19,596 nt of DNA from Bacteroidales bacterium UBA1733 (GTDB taxonomy: Bacteria > Bacteroidota > Bacteroidia > Bacteroidales > UBA3663): positions 1 to 19,596 of the forward strand of contig DCIF01000019.1 in NCBI GenBank assembly GCA_002315795.1, given 5' to 3'. Position numbers and translations under genes: made by a program. Position 1 is the stretch's first letter, and each line of letters begins with the position of its first letter. Positions 13,000-19,596 of this stretch are shown piece after piece. The notes under the pieces are model-generated. The model had not been told where the DNA came from, made no database searches, and worked only from the letters and a program-made list of their open reading frames with translations.

Positions 13000-14280
13000 A
13001 TGGCAAGACAGAAAGAGGAAGTAATCAGCATGGTTGAGACCTTCCAGGAGTTTAAGGAACTCAAGAACATTGACCGTTCAACAATGATTAGCGTATTGGA
13101 GGATTCTTTCCGTTCGGTACTCGCTAAGATGTTTGACACTGACGAGAACTTTGACATCATCATCAATCCAGACAAGGGTGACTTTGAGATCTGGAAGAAC
13201 CGCACTGTTGTGGCTGACGAGGATCTCCAGAACGAGAATACCGAGGTAAGTCTGAGCGAGGCTCGTAAGACCGTAGAGGATATCGAGGTAGGTGAGGATT
13301 TCACGGAGGAAGTACACTTCGAGAAGTTCGGTCGTCGTGCTATCCTGAACCTCCGTCAGACATTGGCCTCAAAGATCCTGGAGCTCCAGAAGGACGTTCT
13401 CTACAACAAGTATAAGGATCTGATTGGCCGCATCACCAGCGCTGAGGTTTATCAGGCTTGGAAGCGTGAGATGCTGATGGTCGATGAGGAAGGCAATGAA
13501 CTTTCGTTGCCTCGTAATGAGCAGATTTCTTCTGATAACTTCCGCAAGGGTGATCAGGTGCGTGCAGTTGTGCTCCGTGTAGATAATGCTAACAACAATC
13601 CAAAGATCGTTCTTTCACGTACAGCTCCAATCTTCCTTCAGCGTTTGCTTGAGGCTGAGATTCCTGAGATTGCAGAAGGTACTATCCGTATTGTGAAGAT
13701 TGTACGTCTTCCAGGTGAGCGTGCTAAGGTGGCTGTTGAGACCCTTGATGACCGCATTGATCCAGTAGGTGCTTGTGTGGGTGTAAAGGGTGCCCGTATT
13801 CACGGTATCGTTCGTGAACTCCGTGGGGAGAACCTGGATGTGATTCCTTATACTACCAATGCTTCGCTCTTCATCCAGCGTGCACTTTCACCAGCATCTA
13901 TCTCACAGATCCATGTCAACGAGGAAGAGAAGACCGCTGAGGTGTTCATGCGTCCTGAGGAGGTTTCTCTTGCTATCGGCCGTAATGGTGCTAATATCAA
14001 GTTGGCTTGTCTTTTGACCGGTTATCAGATCGATGTATATCGTGAGGGTGATGGTGATGATATCTTCCTTGATGACTTCAGCGATGCTATCGAGCCATGG
14101 GTCATCCAGGCATTGAAGGGTATTGGTCTTGCTACAGCCAAGGCTGTCCTTGATGCAGATCCACAGCTTATTGCTGATAAGGCTGACCTTGAGGAAGAGA
14201 CTGTTGCTGAGGTTCGTGAGGTCCTCTCTAAGGAGTTCGATGAGCAGGAAGAAGCTGAATCAGAGGAGCAGGATCAGTAA
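13000..14280 (+). CDS. nusA: Transcription termination/antitermination factor NusA
   Basis: NusA binds RNA polymerase and nascent RNA and controls pausing, termination and antitermination. The 426-residue product shows the N-terminal polymerase-binding domain (about 1-130), an S1 domain around 140-205 (KGDQVRAVVLRVD), KH1 with GACVGVKGARIHGIVREL (about 251-268), and KH2 with SLAIGRNGANIKLA (about 324-337). A short C-terminal helix-hairpin-helix-like piece (IEPWVIQALKGIGLATAKAV) and an acidic tail (EEQDQ end) follow. It lacks the two full acidic repeats of E. coli NusA. In E. coli NusA feeds back on its own operon at leader terminators, which makes the leader terminator and spacer array here relevant. 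Confidence 0.96.
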   Translation: MARQKEEVISMVETFQEFKELKNIDRSTMISVLEDSFRSVLAKMFDTDENFDIIINPDKGDFEIWKNRTVVADEDLQNENTEVSLSEARKTVEDIEVGEDFTEEVHFEKFGRRAILNLRQTLASKILELQKDVLYNKYKDLIGRITSAEVYQAWKREMLMVDEEGNELSLPRNEQISSDNFRKGDQVRAVVLRVDNANNNPKIVLSRTAPIFLQRLLEAEIPEIAEGTIRIVKIVRLPGERAKVAVETLDDRIDPVGACVGVKGARIHGIVRELRGENLDVIPYTTNASLFIQRALSPASISQIHVNEEEKTAEVFMRPEEVSLAIGRNGANIKLACLLTGYQIDVYREGDGDDIFLDDFSDAIEPWVIQALKGIGLATAKAVLDADPQLIADKADLEEETVAEVREVLSKEFDEQEEAESEEQDQ

Positions 14281-14306
14281 TTTCAAACCAGAAAAATTAA
14301 AAGCAA

Positions 14307-17126
14307 ATGAGATTAAGCAAAATAGCAAAAGATTTCAACGTAGGTATCCAGACCCTTGTAGAGTTTCTGCAGAAGAAGTCTGGATCTGCTGAGAGTTGGG
14401 GTCCGATGAGCAATGTCCCTGACGACCTATATGAACTCATGAGTCGTGAGTTCAACAAAGATAAGAACGTTAAGATGGCCAGTGAGCGTGAGCGTCAGGA
14501 GCGAATCCAGACACGCGACAAGATCCGTAAGGAGGCTCAGCAGATTCAGGCTGTCAACAATGGTGTGCCACAGTCGGTCAAAGCTAAAACAGCTGGAGAT
14601 GATCTTCCTGCACAGCAGCAGGGTCCTAAGGTGCTTGGACATATCGATCTGGATGCTTTCAAGAAGAAGCCAGCTGCTCCACAGCAACAGTCAAAGCCAC
14701 AGCAGCAGAAACCTGCAGCTCAGGCTCCACAGCAGAAGCAGCAGCCAAAGCCACAAGCTCCAAAGCCAGAGCCGAAACCAGCTCCAGTACAGGATGCTGA
14801 GCCAAAGAAACCTCAGTCTCAGACTGTCTGGGGTGAGCGTAGCAAGGATCGTATCAATGACGAACCATTGCCAGAAGAGGCACGTAATGGTGAGGTATAT
14901 CGCGTAAAGGTTGAGGCTCAGCCTCAGTTGAATGTGGTAGGTACCATCGATCTGGATGCGCTCAATCAGTCAACTCGTCCAAAGAAGAAGTCTAAGGAGG
15001 AGCGCAAGAAAGAGCGTGAGCAGAAGGGCGCTCGTAATGGCGAGGAGGCTCGTGGCAGCCGTCACCATCATGGTGCACAGAAGGTTGATATCAATGAGGA
15101 GATCAACCGTGGTAAGAATAATCGTGACAACAAGAACGAAAGCCGTCGCAACAACAACGAAGACGGTCGTGGCAAGAAAGCTGGTAAAGACAAGAAGAAA
15201 GGTCACAACCAGTATAAGCAGGAGGTCAACGAGGTTGACGTACAGCAGCAGGTTAAGGATACTTTGGCACGTCTGACCAACAAGCCAGATAAGAAGGCTG
15301 TCAAGTATCGTAAGGATAAGCGTAATGCCGCAGCTCAGGCAGCAGCCGAGGCCGAGGAGGCAGAAGCAGCACAGAGCAAAATCCTGAAGCTCACCGAGTT
15401 CGTTACTGCTAACGATTTGGCTACCATGATGGGTGTAAGCGTAATTCAGGTCATCTCTACCTGTATGTCGCTTGGCATGATGGTATCTATCAACCAGCGT
15501 CTTGAGGCTGAGACTATCGACCTCGTAGCTTCAGAGTTCGGATTTGAGACCGAATATGTCAGTGAGGAGGTTGAGGCCGAACTCGAAGAGGAAGCTGATA
15601 CTGAGGAGCAGCTCCAGTCACGTCCACCTATCATTACAGTCATGGGTCACGTTGACCATGGTAAGACCAAGTTGCTCGACTATATCCGCAACACCAATGT
15701 GATTGCAGGTGAGGCTGGTGGTATTACACAGCACATCGGTGCATACAATGTCCAGTTGCAGGACGGCCGTCATGTAACCTTCCTCGATACTCCTGGCCAC
15801 GAAGCATTTACCGCTATGCGCGCCCGTGGTGCCAAGATGACCGATATTGCTATCATCATCGTTGCTGCTGACGACGGTATCATGCCACAGACCAAGGAGG
15901 CTATCAACCATGCTGCTGCAGCTGGTGTACCTATCGTCTTTGCAATCAATAAGATTGATAAGCCAACGGCGAATCCAAATCGTGTAAAGGAGCAGCTTGC
16001 TGCCATGAACTACCTCGTTGAGGAGTGGGGTGGCAAGTACCAGAGTCAGGATATTTCGGCTCGTGATGGTCTCAACGTTGAGGAGCTTCTTGAGAAGTGT
16101 CTTCTTGAGGCTGAGATGCTGGATCTCAAGGCCAATCCAGATAAGGCTGCCAGTGGCTCGGTCATCGAGGCAACCCTTGATAAGGGCCGTGGCTATGTTG
16201 CCAGCATCCTTGTGCAGAATGGTACGCTCCATGTAGGTGATGTTGTGCTGGCTGGTAAGTATTATGGCCGTGTACGTGCGCTCTTCAACGAGCGTGGTCA
16301 GAAGGTCGATGAGGCAGGTCCAGCTTGTCCTGTTCAGGTACTTGGTTTGGATGGCGCTCCATCAGCAGGTGATCAGATTCGCGTACTCGATAGCGAGCAG
16401 GAGGCCCGTGAGATTGCACAGAAGCGTGACCGCCTGCAGCGTGAGCAGGCATTGCGTACACAGAAGACTCTTACACTCGATGAGATCGGTCGTCGCTTGA
16501 AGCTCGGTGACTTCCAGGAGCTCAACCTCATTGTCAAGGGCGATGTGGATGGTTCTGTCGAGGCTCTTACCGATTCACTCATCAAGCTCTCTACTGAAAA
16601 CATCCAGATCAATGTCATCCATAAAGCTGTCGGTCAGATCTCTGAGTCAGATGTCGTTTTGGCAGCTGCTTCAAAGGCAATCATCATCGGGTTCCAGGTA
16701 CGTCCTTCCGCTGGTGCACGTAAACTGGCCGATCAGGATGGTGTAGATATCCGCTCTTACTCAATTATCTACGATGCTATTGAGGAGGTTAAGGAGGCGA
16801 TGGAGGGTATGCTCAAGCCTATCGTCAAGGAAGAGTTGTGTGGTAATGCCGAGGTTCGCACTGTCTTCAAGATCTCTAAGGTCGGTGCTGTTGCCGGCTG
16901 TATTGTCAAGGATGGCAAGATCCATCGTACAGACAAGGCTCGTGTCATCCGTGATGGTATCGTAGTCTTCACCGGAGACCTTGCTTCACTCAAGCGTTTC
17001 AAGGACGATGTCAAGGAGGTTGGCACCAACTTCGAGTGTGGTCTCTCTATCGTCGGCTATGACGACATCAAGGAGGGCGATATCATTGAGGCATTCACTG
17101 AGGTTCAGGTGAAGGCAAAACTCTGA
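14307..17126 (+). CDS. infB: Translation initiation factor IF-2
   Basis: IF-2 is the GTPase that brings initiator tRNA to the 30S subunit and promotes subunit joining. The 939-residue product has a winged N-terminal motif ([21 protein letters not shown]), a long low-complexity linker rich in Q, P and K (about 100-175) and then R, N and K (about 225-300), a second IF2_N-like segment (about 358-410), and the GTPase domain. GTP motifs are GHVDHGKT (447-454), DTPGHE (494-499) and NKID (548-551). The C-terminal domains bind the initiator tRNA. Two linker segments, [10 protein letters not shown] (109-118) and [10 protein letters not shown] (210-219), are near copies. It starts 26 bases after nusA. 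Confidence 0.97.
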   Translation: MRLSKIAKDFNVGIQTLVEFLQKKSGSAESWGPMSNVPDDLYELMSREFNKDKNVKMASERERQERIQTRDKIRKEAQQIQAVNNGVPQSVKAKTAGDDLPAQQQGPKVLGHIDLDAFKKKPAAPQQQSKPQQQKPAAQAPQQKQQPKPQAPKPEPKPAPVQDAEPKKPQSQTVWGERSKDRINDEPLPEEARNGEVYRVKVEAQPQLNVVGTIDLDALNQSTRPKKKSKEERKKEREQKGARNGEEARGSRHHHGAQKVDINEEINRGKNNRDNKNESRRNNNEDGRGKKAGKDKKKGHNQYKQEVNEVDVQQQVKDTLARLTNKPDKKAVKYRKDKRNAAAQAAAEAEEAEAAQSKILKLTEFVTANDLATMMGVSVIQVISTCMSLGMMVSINQRLEAETIDLVASEFGFETEYVSEEVEAELEEEADTEEQLQSRPPIITVMGHVDHGKTKLLDYIRNTNVIAGEAGGITQHIGAYNVQLQDGRHVTFLDTPGHEAFTAMRARGAKMTDIAIIIVAADDGIMPQTKEAINHAAAAGVPIVFAINKIDKPTANPNRVKEQLAAMNYLVEEWGGKYQSQDISARDGLNVEELLEKCLLEAEMLDLKANPDKAASGSVIEATLDKGRGYVASILVQNGTLHVGDVVLAGKYYGRVRALFNERGQKVDEAGPACPVQVLGLDGAPSAGDQIRVLDSEQEAREIAQKRDRLQREQALRTQKTLTLDEIGRRLKLGDFQELNLIVKGDVDGSVEALTDSLIKLSTENIQINVIHKAVGQISESDVVLAAASKAIIIGFQVRPSAGARKLADQDGVDIRSYSIIYDAIEEVKEAMEGMLKPIVKEELCGNAEVRTVFKISKVGAVAGCIVKDGKIHRTDKARVIRDGIVVFTGDLASLKRFKDDVKEVGTNFECGLSIVGYDDIKEGDIIEAFTEVQVKAKL

Positions 17127-17140
17127 TCTATTGACTAATA

Positions 17141-17674
17141 ATGGTCCAAATGGTCAATCTTAACAATTTGGATATTATTATCCTAATATTCATCGGCGTG
17201 GGTGCCTGCGTGGGTCTGTTCAAAGGTTTCTTCAAAGAGATCGTTGGTACAATGGGAATCCTGCTGGCAGCCATCGCCGCCAATTATGTCTCTCCATACG
17301 CCACACCACATATTGGTGATTGGATAGACAATGCTACTCTGGCAGCCATCATTGTTTGGGTGGTTGTCTTTGTACTCTCGATGTTCCTCATGGCTCGTGT
17401 CGCTTATCTTCTGAATCGAGTGATGAAAGCCATAGAGCTCGGTTGGCTCAACCGTTTGGCTGGAGGTTTGTTTGGTGCTATCAAGTACATCCTCATTTCT
17501 GCACTTGCTATTTCGGTCATTGAGGTAGCGTGCTCGTATGTTGACGGACTGAAGATCCAGACTTATCTGAAGAGTTCTACGTTGGTCCCAATCATTCACG
17601 AGATCGTAGATCTGGTGATGCCATGGGCCTCTGAGCATATCCTTACGCCAGCGTTAGAGATGCTGAGAAAATAA
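17141..17674 (+). CDS. CvpA family membrane protein
   Basis: The 177-residue product has about four membrane segments (roughly residues 9-27, 32-50, 66-90 and 107-128). The CvpA hallmark GVGACVGLFKGFFKEIVGTMG lies between the first two. E. coli CvpA is linked to colicin V production and bile-salt tolerance; the biochemical role of the family is unknown. It lies 14 bases after infB and 9 bases before sufB, so it is probably co-transcribed. An ATG at 17150 gives a form three residues shorter (MVNLNN) and cannot be ruled out. Confidence 0.88.
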   Translation: MVQMVNLNNLDIIILIFIGVGACVGLFKGFFKEIVGTMGILLAAIAANYVSPYATPHIGDWIDNATLAAIIVWVVVFVLSMFLMARVAYLLNRVMKAIELGWLNRLAGGLFGAIKYILISALAISVIEVACSYVDGLKIQTYLKSSTLVPIIHEIVDLVMPWASEHILTPALEMLRK

Positions 17675-17683
17675 AAAGAATCA

Positions 17684-19171
17684 ATGAGTAAAGAGAATAC
17701 TTCTGAAGACGTATTACAGGAAGTCACCAGTGGCGAGTATAAATACGGCTTCACGACAGATATTGATACAGAAATCATTCCAACGGGACTCAATGAGGAG
17801 GTTGTCCGTCTGATCTCTGCCAAAAAAGGCGAACCGGACTGGATGCTTCAGTTCCGTCTGGATGCTTTCAACTACTGGCAGCAACAGCCTGTTCCAGAGT
17901 GGGGTCATGTCAAGGTCGATCCGGTCGATTATGACAAGATCTCGTTCTATGCTGCACCTAAAAAGAAAACTGAGAACAAGGACGTAGATCCTGAGATTCT
18001 CAAGACTTTCGATAAGCTGGGAATTCCACTCCACGAGCGCGATATGCTGTTGGGAAAAACTGACAGTATGGGGACTCCTCTTGATGGTGCCTCAAATATG
18101 GCGGTCGATGCTATTGTCGATTCAGAGTCACAGAAGACTACTTATCGCGATAAATTAGCCGAGCTCGGTATTATCTTCTGTTCGTTTGGCGAAGCTGTTC
18201 GTGAGTATCCTGATCTGGTGCGTAAATATCTTGGAAAGGTAGTGCCAGTTCGTGACAATTACTATTCGGCCCTCAATTCGGCTGTCTTCAGCGATGGTTC
18301 GTTTGTCTATATTCCTAAAGGAGTACGCTGTCCGATGGAACTGGCTTCATACTTCCGTATCAACTCAAGTGGTACGGGCCAGTTTGAGCGCACATTGATC
18401 ATTGCCGATGATGAGAGCTATGTCTCTTATCTTGAAGGTTGTACGGCTCCTATGCGCGATGAGAATCAGCTGCACGCAGCTGTGGTTGAGATCTATGTGC
18501 ATGATCGTGCAGAGGTAAAATATTCTACAGTTCAGAACTGGTACCCTGGCGATAAGAATGGCAAGGGAGGTGTCTATAACCTTGTAACCAAGCGCGCTCT
18601 TTGTGCCGGTGATTTCTCTAAGATCTCCTGGACACAGGTAGAGACTGGCTCTGCCATCACTTGGAAATATCCTTCTTGTGTGCTGAAGGGAGAAAGCTCT
18701 TCTGGTGAGTTTTATAGTGTTGCCGTGACCAACAATTATCAGGAGGCCGATACGGGTACGAAGATGATTCATATCGGCCGTAATTCACGTTCACGCATCA
18801 TTTCCAAGGGTATTTCTGCGGGTCATTCACAAAACTCTTACCGTGGTCTGGTCAAAGTGATGCCAGGAGCTGATGGTGTACGCAACTTCACACAATGTGA
18901 TTCTCTTCTGTTGAGCGATACCTGTGGTGCACACACCTTCCCGGTTATTGACATCCAGAATCCTACCGCTATTGTTGAGCATGAGGCTACTACTTCAAAG
19001 ATCAATGAAGAGCAACTCTTCTATTGCCAACAACGTGGCATCAAGGAAGAAGATGCTGTCTCTCTCATCGTGGGAGGTTATGCCAAGGAGGTAGTGCAGA
19101 AACTGCCAATGGAGTTCGCTGTAGAGGCACAGAAACTATTAAGTCTTTCAATTGAAAATTCAGTAGGCTAA
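17684..19171 (+). CDS. sufB: Fe-S cluster assembly scaffold SufB
   Basis: SufB, with SufC and SufD, forms the scaffold on which Fe-S clusters are built. The 495-residue product shows the conserved core, including [20 protein letters not shown] (401-420) and [10 protein letters not shown] (431-440). Cys405 in TQCDS and Glu434 in EHEATT match, in motif and in number, the residues known to matter in E. coli Suf[14 protein letters not shown] (215-227) is also typical. It starts 9 bases after the cvpA-like gene and is followed one base later by sufC, so the suf genes appear to ride on the rimP-nusA-infB transcript unless an internal promoter exists; I saw no TAnnTTTG box in the short gap. Confidence 0.97.
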   Translation: MSKENTSEDVLQEVTSGEYKYGFTTDIDTEIIPTGLNEEVVRLISAKKGEPDWMLQFRLDAFNYWQQQPVPEWGHVKVDPVDYDKISFYAAPKKKTENKDVDPEILKTFDKLGIPLHERDMLLGKTDSMGTPLDGASNMAVDAIVDSESQKTTYRDKLAELGIIFCSFGEAVREYPDLVRKYLGKVVPVRDNYYSALNSAVFSDGSFVYIPKGVRCPMELASYFRINSSGTGQFERTLIIADDESYVSYLEGCTAPMRDENQLHAAVVEIYVHDRAEVKYSTVQNWYPGDKNGKGGVYNLVTKRALCAGDFSKISWTQVETGSAITWKYPSCVLKGESSSGEFYSVAVTNNYQEADTGTKMIHIGRNSRSRIISKGISAGHSQNSYRGLVKVMPGADGVRNFTQCDSLLLSDTCGAHTFPVIDIQNPTAIVEHEATTSKINEEQLFYCQQRGIKEEDAVSLIVGGYAKEVVQKLPMEFAVEAQKLLSLSIENSVG

Positions 19172-19172
19172 A

Positions 19173-19596
19173 ATGGCTTTATTAGAGATAAAGAACCTGC
19201 ACGCAACTGTGGCAGGTAAAGAGATATTACGAGGCATTGACCTGACCATCAATGAGGGCGAGGTGCATGCTGTAATGGGACCTAACGGTGCTGGAAAATC
19301 CACTCTTTCGGCCATCTTGACCGGTAATCCACAATACACGGTCACCGAGGGTCAGATCCTCTATAAAGGGAAGGATCTGTTGGCTATGAAGCCAGAAGAG
19401 CGCGCTTGGGAAGGTATCTTCCTTTCGTTCCAGTACCCTGTTGAGATCCCGGGTGTTTCTATGGTTAACTTCATGCGCACAGCAGTCAACGCTCAGCGCG
19501 AGTACAAAGGTCTTCCAGCGCTTACCGCCACGGAGTTCCTTAAGCTGATGCGTGAGAAACGTGCAGTCGTTCAGCTTGACAATAAGCTGGCCAACC
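19173..19596 (+). CDS. sufC: Partial SufC, Fe-S assembly ATPase
   Basis: SufC is the ATPase subunit of the SufBCD complex. The frame opens at the ATG at 19173, one base after the sufB stop, and runs off the window; 141 of about 250 residues are visible. The Walker A motif GPNGAGKST is at 36-44 and the Q-loop SFQYPVEIPG starts at 85 with Gln87. These, and the start MALLEIKNLHA, are typical of SufC. The signature motif, Walker B and H-loop lie beyond the window, as presumably do sufD and sufS. Confidence 0.95.
   Translation, partial: MALLEIKNLHATVAGKEILRGIDLTINEGEVHAVMGPNGAGKSTLSAILTGNPQYTVTEGQILYKGKDLLAMKPEERAWEGIFLSFQYPVEIPGVSMVNFMRTAVNAQREYKGLPALTATEFLKLMREKRAVVQLDNKLAN

Noticed and set aside
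14680..14830. Triplet-like CAG/CCA-rich repeat as an unstable DNA repeat
   Set aside because: It is the in-frame Q/P/K-rich linker of IF-2 with mixed codons, a normal property of this protein.
15618..16232. Minus-strand frame of 204 codons inside infB
   Set aside because: It is opposite the GTPase domain of IF-2, whose motifs are intact. The antisense product shows no domain or start signal.

Overview
The window is a gene-dense piece of a Bacteroidota chromosome, most likely Prevotella in the broad sense. Three things point there. Seven upstream regions carry the Bacteroidota -7 box TAnnTTTG, six of them with a TTTG -33 element 19-20 bases further up. Several genes encode lipoproteins typical of the phylum. 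One secreted protein ends in a tail (residues like YNVFGQKTTEKG then NGKKVFVK) that I associate with Prevotella. The genus is inference; no rRNA is present. Genes are packed with short gaps or stop/start overlaps and there is no mobile element, CRISPR array, tRNA or rRNA. Both ends cut a gene: a lipoprotein at the left, sufC at the right.

Layout. (1) 1-188, minus: N-terminal part of a lipoprotein that resembles the DUF6242 family. (2) 398-2501, plus: prmC (release-factor methyltransferase), recX and a ComF-type phosphoribosyltransferase. (3) 2593-7037, plus: pyrE, an SRPBCC protein, argH, and two lipoproteins, one Rieske-like with four cysteines and one beta-helix protein. argH and the first lipoprotein share a TAATG overlap. 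(4) 7094-9135, plus: an M24 aminopeptidase P and an overlapping VanX-type D-Ala-D-Ala dipeptidase, closed by a terminator whose loop holds the stop codon. (5) 9154-11057, minus: a mannose-1-phosphate guanylyltransferase coupled by TAATG to an ArgB-type acylglutamate kinase, converging on region 4. (6) 11318-12187, plus: a secreted two-domain protein with its own promoter. (7) 12366-19596, plus: rimP, nusA, infB, cvpA-like, sufB and partial sufC, an apparent operon for translation and transcription factors that runs into Fe-S cluster assembly.

How they work together. Region 7 is a central-machinery operon (30S maturation, transcription elongation/termination, translation initiation) followed by SUF assembly. 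Its leader holds a strong promoter and, a few bases after the predicted start of transcription, a textbook intrinsic terminator, so most initiations may end as a roughly 47-nt RNA unless termination is relieved. Between rimP and nusA is an exact 23-base-period array of tiny reading frames joined by TAATG/TGATG overlaps. Regions 3 and 5 contribute to pyrimidine, arginine and GDP-mannose synthesis. Region 4 looks like peptide and peptidoglycan-fragment turnover, not glycopeptide resistance.

I see no obvious new defence or mobile system. The points most worth following are the attenuator-like leader and mini-ORF array of the rimP-nusA-infB operon, the predicted leaderless prmC transcript, and the Rieske-like lipoprotein with a CxxC/CxxC metal site.
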